64,000 nucleotides of DNA from Metabacillus sp. KUDC1714. Lineage in GTDB: Bacteria > Bacillota > Bacilli > Bacillales > Bacillaceae. Both the position numbers and the translations under genes were made by a program. The stretch covers positions 5,273,501 through 5,337,500 of the forward strand of contig NZ_CP055263.1 of assembly GCF_014217835.1 (NCBI RefSeq). The letters are read 5' to 3'. How positions within the stretch are numbered: position 1 is the stretch's first letter; each line of letters starts with the position of its first letter. A model generated the notes under the pieces. The model was not told the DNA's origin. It did no database searches and was given only the letters and a program-made list of their open reading frames with translations. This document shows, piece by piece, positions 16,746-24,229 of the stretch.

Positions 16746-18101
16746 TTAGGCGAAGACCATTTGTACCCAATAATAAAGGAGAAACAATGTTACAACAGTT
16801 GTTAGTGGAATAACTAAAATTGACACCTGTAAATAATCCTTCCATTTTACTTTAATTTTATTTTCCCTTAATATATGCATCCAAATTAGTGATGCGAGTG
16901 TTCCAATTGGTAATAGTAAGGAACCCATGTCACTTCCAATGATATTTGCAAGATAAATAGTCTTTAAGGTAATAGGATCCAACCCCATTTCGGTTAAAGT
17001 TATCGTGCCAATCATTAAAGCAGGATGATTATTAAAGATATTAGATAATATGGAAACCAATCCACCCATAATAAAGCTTGCTTGGAACAGTCCCTGGTTT
17101 ACAATAGGTTCACATAATTTTACAAGCATTGCCGTTAAACCTACATTATGGAGTCCATAAATTATGACATACATCGAAAAAGCAAATAGAAAAATTTTCC
17201 AAGGTGTTTTCTTTAAAATATCTACTGGATTTGTACGTAAGTGATACCATCTCCATATAAGTAAAACGACTGAACCTAATACAGCAACAATTTCAATTGG
17301 TATAGCAAAATAAGAGGCGACAAAAAGGAGGCAACGAATCACAAAGACAAACAATAGAACAGCTAACATAAATTTTGTACGTTTATTTTTTGTCTCAACA
17401 GATATCGTTCCTTTTAATGGATGAAAATGTTTCGTGAAAAATAGTTCTTCGATGTCATAAGAAACTTCTGGCAATTTTTTTGGTAATTTCTTTTTTACCA
17501 CGATATACATTAACCACGACATAAATAGCAAACCTAAAGTTGCTGGAACAAACATCATTGCTGTATGCATATAAAGTGACATATGAACAATCTTTAAAGC
17601 AATTAAATTGACAATATTACTTACTCCGATTGGCGCACTAGATGCGGTCGCAATCAATGCACCACTTAAAAGGTAGGGAATTTGCTCATGTGGTTTTAAG
17701 CGAAGATTTTTTAGGAGTAATATCAAAATTGGAGTTGTAATTAATATACTTCCATCATTATTAAATAAAAGCGTCATTAAGAAGCATAATAGTTGAATAT
17801 ACCAGTAAAGACGATAACTAGACCCCTCCGCTAATCGAACAAGTCGTGCGGCTGCCCAATGAAAAAAACCGAAACTTTCTAAAATAACAGCCATCACGAT
17901 TGTTGCAATAATTGTAATCGATGCTCCACCAATTTTATTCAAAATATCTAAAATGTCTACATGAGATACAATGCCTGTCAGTATAATAATCGCAGCACCG
18001 ATTGTTGCAGGCCATGCTTCATTTAGCCCATTCGGCCTCCAAAATATGACTAGCATTGTCATCACAAAAACAAATACAGTCACTCCAATTTCAAAAGTCA
18101 T
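16746..18101 (-). CDS. ArsB/SLC13-like anion transporter
   Basis: 451 aa with 10-12 hydrophobic spans. It has ArsB/NhaD/CitM (ion transporter superfamily) hallmarks: TLLFNNDGSILITTPI in the first half, a GALIATASSAPIGVSNIVN hairpin, and the mirrored SNIFNNHPALMIGT and NIIGSDMGSLLLPIGTLASL in the second half. These two inverted NN(D/H) segments bind substrate in this fold. Arsenite/antimonite is the default guess for this sequence type, but no arsR, arsC or arsA gene is adjacent, so another anion is possible. The start is the ATG preceded by AAAGAAAGGAGCATCGTAA. Confidence 0.75.
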   Translation of the reverse strand: MTFEIGVTVFVFVMTMLVIFWRPNGLNEAWPATIGAAIIILTGIVSHVDILDILNKIGGASITIIATIVMAVILESFGFFHWAAARLVRLAEGSSYRLYWYIQLLCFLMTLLFNNDGSILITTPILILLLKNLRLKPHEQIPYLLSGALIATASSAPIGVSNIVNLIALKIVHMSLYMHTAMMFVPATLGLLFMSWLMYIVVKKKLPKKLPEVSYDIEELFFTKHFHPLKGTISVETKNKRTKFMLAVLLFVFVIRCLLFVASYFAIPIEIVAVLGSVVLLIWRWYHLRTNPVDILKKTPWKIFLFAFSMYVIIYGLHNVGLTAMLVKLCEPIVNQGLFQASFIMGGLVSILSNIFNNHPALMIGTITLTEMGLDPITLKTIYLANIIGSDMGSLLLPIGTLASLIWMHILRENKIKVKWKDYLQVSILVIPLTTVVTLFLLYYWVQMVFA

Positions 18102-18437
18102 TTACGATGCTCCTTTCTTTTTATATAGAGAATATCATCGTTGCTTTCTTCATGTCTTAATCCCTATATTTATATTCAAACCTATGTCAAATGGATTAGA
18201 TATTAAAGTAGATTTCTATAAATGTACGAATGGCTTTATGGTAGAAACACCCTGTAGAGATACTAGCTGATTGTGTACATTCAACTAGTAAACAAAGTTC
18301 CAGATGAAGAAAAGAAGAAAATTATTTTTATGAAGTGATTTTTGTTAAAGCACTTTTAAATCAATTGCAATCGCTTACGTGAAAGTTAATAATATAAGAG
18401 AAATGGAAAATAGTTAGTTAGTAAAGGAGAGATGGAA
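18102..18437. other. Intergenic region between ArsB-like and Dabb genes
   Basis: 336 nt with no convincing gene. A possible + strand promoter for the Dabb gene is TTGCAA (about 18365) with TAATAT further on (19-nt gap). It overlaps TCGCTTACG, a weak two-mismatch cre-like sequence. A 28-codon frame at 18184-18270 has no ribosome site. Confidence 0.4.
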
Positions 18438-18749
18438 ATGGTATCTGGTAGAATTAGACATATTGCTGTCTTCACATTAAAATATCCAGTTGATTCAACT
18501 GAAGCAGAGAATTTCTTGGCTGATGGAGCGCATATTTTAAGTGCAATACCAGTAGTAGAGAATTTTGAGGTTTTACGTCAAGTTAGTTCAAAAACTGACT
18601 TTGATTTTGGCTTTTCAATGGAGTTTACGAACCAAGAAGCTTATGATACATACAATCTCCATCCGAATCACAAAGCATTTGTTGAAGAAAGGTGGAAAAA
18701 AGAAGTAGAGAGATTCCAAGAAATAGACTTTATGAAGCAAGATTTTTAG
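18438..18749 (+). CDS. Dabb family (stress-responsive alpha/beta barrel) protein
   Basis: 103 aa from the ATG at 18438, which has AAAGGAG at the right distance; the ATG at 18432 is too close to it. It has the ferredoxin-like dimeric Dabb pattern: GRIRHIAVFTLKYP at the start, FEVLRQVSSKTDFDFGFSMEF in the middle, and the typical YNLHPNHKAFVEERW near the end. Members are small cytosolic proteins with various or unknown roles. A second Dabb gene lies at 36802-37095. Confidence 0.85.
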   Translation: MVSGRIRHIAVFTLKYPVDSTEAENFLADGAHILSAIPVVENFEVLRQVSSKTDFDFGFSMEFTNQEAYDTYNLHPNHKAFVEERWKKEVERFQEIDFMKQDF

Positions 18750-18844
18750 ATTTGTTCCATATAAGATAAACAAAAATTTCAGGGCGTTCGTTTATTGACG
18801 TAACGTAGAAAAAAAGATCTCTACGTATCAGATAAAGTAAGACT

Positions 18845-18881
18845 TCTATCATAGGGGGTCTTCATCCTCCCCTATGATAGA
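18845..18881. repeat. 13-bp perfect inverted repeat with 11-nt loop
   Basis: Arms TCTATCATAGGGG (18845-18857) and CCCCTATGATAGA (18869-18881) are fully complementary. No T-run follows on either strand. It is 95 nt after the Dabb gene; a smaller stem CGTAGA/TCTACG sits just before it (about 18806-18827). Confidence 0.75.
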
Positions 18882-19001
18882 TAAAAGAGATACTTCTCAT
18901 ACTTTTACGGACGGTTGTCATTTACTGCAAGTTAAGGAGCTACAAAAGAAACACGAAGTGCAACAAGCATTCGATTGTGACTAGCGAATAAGGAGTGTAA
19001 A

Positions 19002-19074
19002 GTTCAATAGGAGCTGGACTCTTAAACTGGATGTCAAAGCGCTTATCCTTTGTAAGGTAAAGCCCCCATTGAAC
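19002..19074. repeat. Imperfect long hairpin downstream of the kinase-like gene
   Basis: Arms 19002-19014 (GTTCAATAGGAGC) and 19062-19074 (GCCCCCATTGAAC) pair at 11 of 13 positions around a 47-nt loop that itself has CCTT/AAGG. It lies 21 nt beyond the stop of the minus-strand gene at 19095 and could be a weak terminator or a structured RNA. The rest of 18750-19094 shows no gene I can support. Confidence 0.35.
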
Positions 19075-19094
19075 CTATTAGTTTAACAAGAATC

Positions 19095-19889
19095 CTATTC
19101 TATAAAATCAATAATAGGTTTAAATAAGTAATATTGTTCGATAAATCTATTAAAGTCTTTACCTGAGAAGATTGCTTCAACCGCCAATCTGAACACTACA
19201 GCTCGTACAATCATTTCTTTGTTGTATTTATTGTTTATAAGCAAATCAATATTAGAAACTCTACTTCCTTGCCATGCGATACAATCACATACTAAAATAG
19301 CTTCAGCATATTCAACTGGGGCAACGGTAGGGGAGAAATCAATAATTAACGGTGGCAAAACATCATCAAAAAGAATGTTTCCTGCCAAATCGGCATGAAC
19401 AATTTGTGAATTATATTGTTCTTTTAGATTTACTTTTAGAAGTAGCTTATTAATTATTTTCCTTATTTCAATATTTACTTCCATAGGTAATTCTCCTTTT
19501 TGCCATGCTATTCGATGACCCTCTACCCATGGATTATCACCTTGAGGGAAGTCTTTAAAGTTGATATTAGATAAATCATGGTGAAATAATCTAGATACAT
19601 GAAGTTTCTCTTTTATAAGACCGTTTACATCCTGACCACGTTCAAACTTAGTACATACCCAACCTTCACTAACAAATGTACCTTTAGTGCTTCTAATAGG
19701 CTTTGATAGCCTGTAACCATGAGGATTTATCATATCGATAATAGTTAACAGCCATTCATAATGCTGCACGTCATCAACTGGTTTTAATACAGCTTCATTA
19801 TTCACTCTTACCGATGTGTTCTGTCCACCAAATAATGGTACAATTTTGCCACTTAGATTAAATGAATAACCTAACTCTTCAGACAACAT
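19095..19889 (-). CDS. Aminoglycoside phosphotransferase/choline-kinase-like protein
   Basis: 264 aa. The kinase-like catalytic loop is VHADLAGNILFDD (His165, Asp167, Asn171) and the metal-binding Asp184 is in LIIDFSP. An N-terminal Lys in EAVLKPVDD could hold ATP. The family phosphorylates small molecules; no resistance substrate can be assigned, and length and motif spacing resemble the short TIGR02569-like group. It follows the nitrilase gene by 18 nt on the same strand, so the two form an operon. Confidence 0.7.
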   Translation of the reverse strand: MLSEELGYSFNLSGKIVPLFGGQNTSVRVNNEAVLKPVDDVQHYEWLLTIIDMINPHGYRLSKPIRSTKGTFVSEGWVCTKFERGQDVNGLIKEKLHVSRLFHHDLSNINFKDFPQGDNPWVEGHRIAWQKGELPMEVNIEIRKIINKLLLKVNLKEQYNSQIVHADLAGNILFDDVLPPLIIDFSPTVAPVEYAEAILVCDCIAWQGSRVSNIDLLINNKYNKEMIVRAVVFRLAVEAIFSGKDFNRFIEQYYLFKPIIDFIE

Positions 19890-19907
19890 GATATTTCACC
19901 TACTAAC

Positions 19908-20672
19908 CTAACATATATATTCAACTTCAAAGTCAGGTGAAATTAAATCCATTTTTTCTAAATCCCAATAAAAAGTTAAAATAGAAGATTGTTTTGATTT
20001 ATGCGAAAGGAGACGTTTACCATTCTTAATAATCAGACTTTCAGCTTCCCAAAAGGTAACTGACTCGTCTTCTCCAGTACGATTACAAACAAATAAACAA
20101 AGTCCAGTATCTATCGATCTTTGTTCCCACTCACCGTTTGGTCCGTGTAGCCCTGGACCCCAGGCTGACGGGGCAATTAGGATCTCTGCTCCTTTGGCTA
20201 AGAATTTGTCTGCAATATTTTTAGTGTAGGCATCTGCACATATTAAAACACCAATTTTAACATTCCCCATATCTATTGGTTCAATGAAAGCACCAGAGGT
20301 AGACCAATCATCTATAATACTTGTGATTTTCCTTTGTTTTCCTATTATATTACCACCTCGGTCTATTACAAATACTGAATTATAAAGTTCTCCACTCTCT
20401 GACTTTTCAGGACAACCAAGAAATACATTAGTATTCAATGACTGAACCAACGCTACAAAGTTTAACATCCATTCATCGGGTTGCTGCATTATCCACTTAG
20501 TTCCTATCTTTTGAGAGAATTGCAAGCCACTAACTGCTAATTCGGGAGTTATAATCCAATCTACATTTTGATCAGCCGCTCGTTTAACTGCTTTTTCAAT
20601 AAGACTTTGATTCTTTTTTATTTCACCTGCGATTGGTAGCAAGTGTAATAAAGCTACTTTTAATTTACTCAA
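19908..20672 (-). CDS. Carbon-nitrogen hydrolase (nitrilase superfamily)
   Basis: 254 aa. The full catalytic triad is visible: Glu44 in TPELAVSG, Lys115 in GKQRKIT and Cys145 in GVLICADAY. A second Glu is in EWEQRS. These enzymes hydrolyse amides or nitriles, or transfer N-acyl groups. It lacks the extra domains of NAD synthetase or apolipoprotein acyltransferase and is cytosolic. It is followed by a kinase-like gene after 18 nt, and its promoter side is bordered by a MITE-like repeat. Substrate unknown. Confidence 0.85.
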   Translation of the reverse strand: MSKLKVALLHLLPIAGEIKKNQSLIEKAVKRAADQNVDWIITPELAVSGLQFSQKIGTKWIMQQPDEWMLNFVALVQSLNTNVFLGCPEKSESGELYNSVFVIDRGGNIIGKQRKITSIIDDWSTSGAFIEPIDMGNVKIGVLICADAYTKNIADKFLAKGAEILIAPSAWGPGLHGPNGEWEQRSIDTGLCLFVCNRTGEDESVTFWEAESLIIKNGKRLLSHKSKQSSILTFYWDLEKMDLISPDFEVEYIC

Positions 20673-20690
20673 ATTAAATCCCCCTCTTAG

Positions 20691-20930
20691 ATTTTAAAAT
20701 TAGGCTGTTTTCGCAAACTTTGTTGCTTTTAAAATAGTATTGGATTGGTTGATTGGCGCTCCAGGATGCTCGCTTTCCGTGGGGCGGGCGATGAGCCTCC
20801 TCAGCGCAAAGCGCCTGCGGGGTCTCATCTGTCCCGCTACTCCCACAGGAGTCTCGCACCTTCCGCACCAATCAACCTAATCAGTTTTGTTCAAATACAA
20901 CAATCTTTTAGAAAAGAGCCTAAAATTAAA
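20691..20930. mobile_element. MITE-like repeat with terminal inverted repeats
   Basis: About 240 bp with a GC-rich centre (about 20755-20870) unlike the AT-rich neighbours. The ends are inverted: AGGCTGTTTTCGCAAACTTTG on the left against AGCCT...GAAAAGA...TTGTTG on the right, extending into ATTTTA-type flanks. The centre contains a GCTCGCTTTCCGTGGGGCGG-type core that I recognise as a dispersed repeat in Bacillus genomes. It encodes nothing; two opposing frames across it are artefacts of the palindrome. It lies 18 nt upstream of the nitrilase start. Confidence 0.75.
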
Positions 20931-21126
20931 ATTAGTTAATTTTGTTTCTTTTTCTAAGTAATAATAACTCTAACAAAATTAATCGAACTATTCTTCTACA
21001 AGCTCATTAGATGAGCTAAAAAGATTAAAAATAGTAAAACAGTATCTCTACTAATTGATAAATCAAGAAATTGTTTTACTGATAATATTTTTAAAAAAGG
21101 ATAACTTATTTATAGGAGGTGCTTAT

Positions 21127-21654
21127 ATGAAGGACAGGACAATATTGAACTTATTGACTACATTTGGAATAGGTGCAAGTATAATTTTTTTATTACGAAG
21201 AAAAGGCGACTTAAAGGACTGGTTTCTTATTTATTTTATTAAAACTTTAGTTTCGACTGTATTTGATGGACCAGTAATAAAGACAAAATATTTGCAATAT
21301 CCACATCGCTATCTCCCTAAATTGTTCGACTCAAACATTGTGTTTTTATATATATTATTTCCTTTATCATGTGTCATGTATAATCAATTTACTTATAATA
21401 TGAAAACGTTAAAAACTATCGTAAGTGTTTTCCTTTTTAGCGGACCAATGACACTTTTTGAGAATTGGCTTGAAAAGAATACCAATTTAGTGAAATATAA
21501 TAAGGGTTGGAATAGCTATATTACATTAATTGTTCTTTCGTTTACTTTTTTGCTTGTTAAAGGATGCATTGAGGGAATTCGTTTCTTAGATAAAAATATT
21601 CACAATCCCTCAATTGCTACAGAAAAAAAGAATCTGCAAAATAAGTTTGAATAG
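21127..21654 (+). CDS. CBO0543 family membrane protein
   Basis: 175 aa from the ATG at 21127, chosen for ATAGGAGGTGCTTAT; the frame stays open 72 nt further upstream without a ribosome site. It has four to five hydrophobic spans and the conserved GDLKDWFLIYFIKT near the N-terminus, plus YPHRYLPKLFDSNIVFLY and GPMTLFENWLEK, typical of the CBO0543 group found in Bacillus and Clostridium. Function unknown. Its natural terminator downstream is split by an IS element. Confidence 0.75.
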   Translation: MKDRTILNLLTTFGIGASIIFLLRRKGDLKDWFLIYFIKTLVSTVFDGPVIKTKYLQYPHRYLPKLFDSNIVFLYILFPLSCVMYNQFTYNMKTLKTIVSVFLFSGPMTLFENWLEKNTNLVKYNKGWNSYITLIVLSFTFLLVKGCIEGIRFLDKNIHNPSIATEKKNLQNKFE

Positions 21655-21672
21655 ATCTTTGTTGAGCAGTAG

Positions 21673-21698
21673 AATCAATAAAAAACACCTATCAAATT
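21673..21698 (+). terminator. Left arm of a bidirectional terminator, split by the IS
   Basis: These 26 nt are perfectly complementary to 22993-23018. Without the IS and one CTAC copy, the two arms would form a 26-bp stem with a CTAC tetraloop and A6/T6 runs, a textbook terminator shared by the convergent genes ending at 21654 (+) and 23063 (-). Confidence 0.85.
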
Positions 21699-21731
21699 CT
21701 ACTGAAGTGACCCCATAAAGTGAGACAAGGA

Positions 21732-21785
21732 AAAAACACCTCCTGAGTCGTATTTAATCAATATGATTCTAGCGGAGGTGTTTTT
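21732..21785 (+). promoter_or_regulatory. IS leader hairpin that traps the orfA ribosome site
   Basis: AAAAACACCTCC (21732-21743) is the exact complement of GGAGGTGTTTTT (21774-21785). The right arm contains the orfA Shine-Dalgarno, 3 nt before the ATG region, and ends in a T-run. Transcripts entering from outside would fold it, terminating or hiding the ribosome site, a known protective device in several ISs. Confidence 0.7.
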
Positions 21786-21788
21786 CTT

Positions 21789-22109
21789 ATGGGTACAAGA
21801 ATTCCTTATCCAGAGGAAATTAAATGGAAAGCTGTTGAGATGAAACAATCAGGAATATCTACAAAGGAAATAATGGAGACATTAGGTATTAAAAATAAGA
21901 CCCAAGTAGAAACATGGGTTAGATGGTATAAGAATGGGGAAACACATCGATTTGTTCAACCAGTAGGTAAGCAATACACATATGGAAAAGGTCCAGGTGA
22001 ATTAAGTGAGTTGGAGAAGCTACAGATTAATAATAGACAATTACAAATGCAGCTAGAAATCTTAAAAAAGTACAAAGAAATCGAGAGGAGTTGGAGCCGA
22101 GAGTCGTAA
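21789..22109 (+). CDS. IS3-family transposase OrfA
   Basis: 106 aa. The N-terminal helix-turn-helix of IS3 OrfA is clear: YPEEIKWKAVEMKQSGISTKEIMETLGIK followed by the WVRWYKNGE recognition region, then a leucine-rich coiled coil (LEKLQINNRQLQMQLEILKK). It binds the terminal inverted repeats. The stop lies 19 nt inside the orfB open frame. A slippery heptamer near its end directs fusion with OrfB. Its ribosome site lies inside an IS hairpin. Confidence 0.95.
   Translation: MGTRIPYPEEIKWKAVEMKQSGISTKEIMETLGIKNKTQVETWVRWYKNGETHRFVQPVGKQYTYGKGPGELSELEKLQINNRQLQMQLEILKKYKEIERSWSRES
22064..22070 (+). other. Programmed -1 frameshift site
   Basis: A-AAA-AAG sits in the X-XXY-YYZ register of the orfA frame (22064 is a third codon position). 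A -1 shift here gives ...LKK-VQRNREELEPRVV..., joining orfA to orfB without a stop. This is the standard way IS3 elements make OrfAB transposase. A GAGAGGAG lies 14 nt downstream. Confidence 0.85.
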
Positions 22110-22951
22110 TTAAATTGGTAAACGAGTTATCTCCTTACTATAAAATTATTGATATACTGGCTGTATTAGAGGTTCCAAAGGCTACCTATTACCGTTGGAG
22201 GAAGAAATACTCTTCTGCTGAGCCAACTTCTATCGAAAAGATAATTATACAAGTATGTAAGGCTCATTATTTTCGTTATGGACATAGAAAAATTAAAGCT
22301 GTTTTAAAGAGAAAATTCAATATCACCTTAAACCGTAAAACGGTCCAAAAGAATATGCAGAAATATGATTTACAATGCCAAGTGAAGGTGAAACGCCAAA
22401 ACTATATTAATGGGGTGAGTAATATCGTTGTGAAAAATCTCCTCCAGCAAAGGTTTACGGCAACTAAACCAAATGAAAAATGGGTTACAGACATTACCTA
22501 TTTACCGTATGGATCAACTATGTTGTATCTATCAACAATTATAGACCTATATAATAACGAGATCGTAGCTTATACCATCGGTACTAACCAGGATGTTTCT
22601 TTGGTAATAGATACATTGAAGTCAGCTATTGTAAAACGGAATCCACAAGAAGTCATTCTACACAGTGATCAGGGCTCTGTATACACATCATACGAATATC
22701 AAAACTTAGCTAAAGAAAAAGGCATTATCACAAGCATGTCCCGCAAAGGAAACTGCCATGATAATGCCGTCATCGAATCCTTTCACTCCTCGCTAAAGTC
22801 GGAAGGATTCAACACTCTAAGAAGAGCATCTATATCTAATTCTAAAGTAGTACAAATCGTAAATCAATACATGTATTTTTATAATCAAATACGAATTCAG
22901 GCAAAACTAAACTACCAGTCTCCAATAGAGTTTGGAGAACAGGTAGCTTAG
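22091..22951 (+). CDS. IS3-family transposase OrfB (catalytic part)
   Basis: 286 aa when counted from the TTG at 22091, but mainly expressed as an OrfAB fusion. An HTH_21-type region (YGHRKIKAVLKRKFN) is followed by the rve integrase core with the DDE triad: Asp in WVTDITYLP, Asp in LHSDQGSVYTS and Glu in NAVIESFHSSLKSEG, with the usual 35-residue spacing of the last two by eye. No stop or frameshift interrupts the frame, so the enzyme is probably active. The SD-like GAGAGGAG before the TTG might also give some free OrfB. Confidence 0.95.
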   Translation: MEPRVVIKLVNELSPYYKIIDILAVLEVPKATYYRWRKKYSSAEPTSIEKIIIQVCKAHYFRYGHRKIKAVLKRKFNITLNRKTVQKNMQKYDLQCQVKVKRQNYINGVSNIVVKNLLQQRFTATKPNEKWVTDITYLPYGSTMLYLSTIIDLYNNEIVAYTIGTNQDVSLVIDTLKSAIVKRNPQEVILHSDQGSVYTSYEYQNLAKEKGIITSMSRKGNCHDNAVIESFHSSLKSEGFNTLRRASISNSKVVQIVNQYMYFYNQIRIQAKLNYQSPIEFGEQVA

Positions 22952-22992
22952 GTGTTTTTTCTAAGTCTCATTTAGATGGGTCAGTTCACTAC

Positions 22993-23018
22993 AATTTGAT
23001 AGGTGTTTTTTATTGATT
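22993..23018 (-). terminator. Right arm of the IS-split terminator
   Basis: Perfect complement of 21673-21698, ending 44 nt before the stop of the Gfo/Idh/MocA operon (23063, minus). It was the terminator of that sugar operon as well; the IS now keeps the arms 1.29 kb apart. Confidence 0.85.
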
Positions 23019-23062
23019 GCAATTTTAAGGTACCAGTTAACACGTCTTCTATTTTACAACTA

Positions 23063-24160
23063 TTAAGAACTTATACTAAACTCAGGAATGCTAATATTCA
23101 CTTCACTGCCTTGTTCTGAAGAGCGTAAAATCCCATCAATAATCGCTTGATTAATCACGATTTGATCTCCAGGAATTGGTGCAGGTTTTCCTTCCTTGAT
23201 TGAAACAACAAAATCACGTACCTTCTCATAGAAAATATTGATTTTATGTTCTTGGACTGGAATACTTGTTTCCACATGGTGACCTTTTATGTCATGGAAT
23301 AAGTTAATGGACCCAATTCCACCATCCCAAACTCCACTCCATGGTCCACTTCCAGCAGGTGTTAGCTTCAAGCCAGCGTCAGAACCGAGGAACAATGTTG
23401 GTCCTAGAGAATCCATATGCATTGCCCAAGATATTTTAAAGTTTAAAACTATTCCACCTTCCAAACGAATCATCGCTACGCCAAAATCCTCGACTTCAAA
23501 TTTATCCGCTTCACGATGATAGATTGGATTTGTTCCAAAATGATTGGAAGTATAGGCCGAAACTGTTAAAGGCCTTGGATAGCCAAGTGCATTTAGAGCC
23601 AAGTCTAAAGAATAACAGCCGATATCCGCCATTGCTCCAGCACCTGCTAAACTTTTATTAATAAAAGTGCCTCCTGGCATCCCACGTCGTCTTCCTCCAC
23701 CTGTTTGAACATAATAAACATTCCCTAATTGTCCAGACTGAACAATTTCTTTTACTGCTTGCATATTAGGATCATATCTTGGTTGGAAACCTACTGAAAG
23801 TATTTTACTAGTCTTGTGAGAGGCTTCTACCATTTCAATTGCCTGATCAAGAGTAACTGCCATCGGCTTTTCAACTAGAACATGTTTTCCGGCATATAGA
23901 GAATCAATACTAGTGTTATGGTGTGCAACATTTGGTGTACATACACTAACACCATCTATATCCATTTTAAGTAGCTCGAGATGATCATCAAACCCTTTGG
24001 CATCTTTTAAATCCAATTGTTCAATAAATTGATCTGCTTTACCTGGGATCACATCAGCAACAGCTACAATTTTGACATCAGGCATTTCCTTATAGGCTCT
24101 AACATGTGCAGCTGCAATACCCCCACTGCCAATAATTCCTATGTTAATCGTATTGGACAT
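23063..24160 (-). CDS. Gfo/Idh/MocA family sugar oxidoreductase (1), Tyr-type
   Basis: 365 aa. It has an N-terminal Rossmann fold (INIGIIGSGGIAAAH, GxGxxG) for NAD(P), the family EKP motif with the catalytic Lys (LVEKPMAV), and a GGGRRRGMPGG substrate loop. At the usual catalytic His position of the second motif it reads ADIGCYSLDLALN, with Tyr as in glucose-fructose oxidoreductase. It is the last gene of the operon that starts at 30590. By position it could be the final reductase or a dehydrogenase acting on a sugar hydroxyl (often C3). Substrate unknown. TTTGGAGGTACGAAT precedes the ATG. Confidence 0.88.
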   Translation of the reverse strand: MSNTINIGIIGSGGIAAAHVRAYKEMPDVKIVAVADVIPGKADQFIEQLDLKDAKGFDDHLELLKMDIDGVSVCTPNVAHHNTSIDSLYAGKHVLVEKPMAVTLDQAIEMVEASHKTSKILSVGFQPRYDPNMQAVKEIVQSGQLGNVYYVQTGGGRRRGMPGGTFINKSLAGAGAMADIGCYSLDLALNALGYPRPLTVSAYTSNHFGTNPIYHREADKFEVEDFGVAMIRLEGGIVLNFKISWAMHMDSLGPTLFLGSDAGLKLTPAGSGPWSGVWDGGIGSINLFHDIKGHHVETSIPVQEHKINIFYEKVRDFVVSIKEGKPAPIPGDQIVINQAIIDGILRSSEQGSEVNISIPEFSISS

Positions 24161-24229
24161 ATTCGTACCTCCAAATCTCGTTTATACCGTTTTAATATTG
24201 ACAATGTAAGTTTAACGGAACATTGCCGT

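Larger units (their letters stand above)
21703..22988 (+). mobile_element. IS3-family insertion sequence (IS150-like group), intact
   Basis: 1286 bp. Terminal inverted repeats begin TGAAGTGACCC on the left and TGAACTGACCC on the right (read inward), continue through TGAGAC and GAAAAAACACC, and total about 38 bp with mismatches. The target duplication is CTAC at 21699-21702 and 22989-22992. It carries overlapping orfA and orfB with a frameshift signal and an intact DDE triad, so it looks capable of moving. Confidence 0.95.

Noticed and set aside
18184-18270. 28-codon frame between the ArsB-like and Dabb genes
   Set aside because: No ribosome binding site and no recognisable protein features.
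18874-18984. 36-codon frame after the Dabb gene
   Set aside because: It starts inside an inverted repeat and has no ribosome site.
20674-20939. Two opposing small frames (65 and 64 aa)
   Set aside because: They arise from the GC-rich palindromic repeat element; no ribosome site and mirror-like composition.
22091-22109. orfA/orfB overlap as a disabling frameshift mutation
   Set aside because: The canonical slippery heptamer in the right register shows it is the programmed arrangement of IS3 elements.
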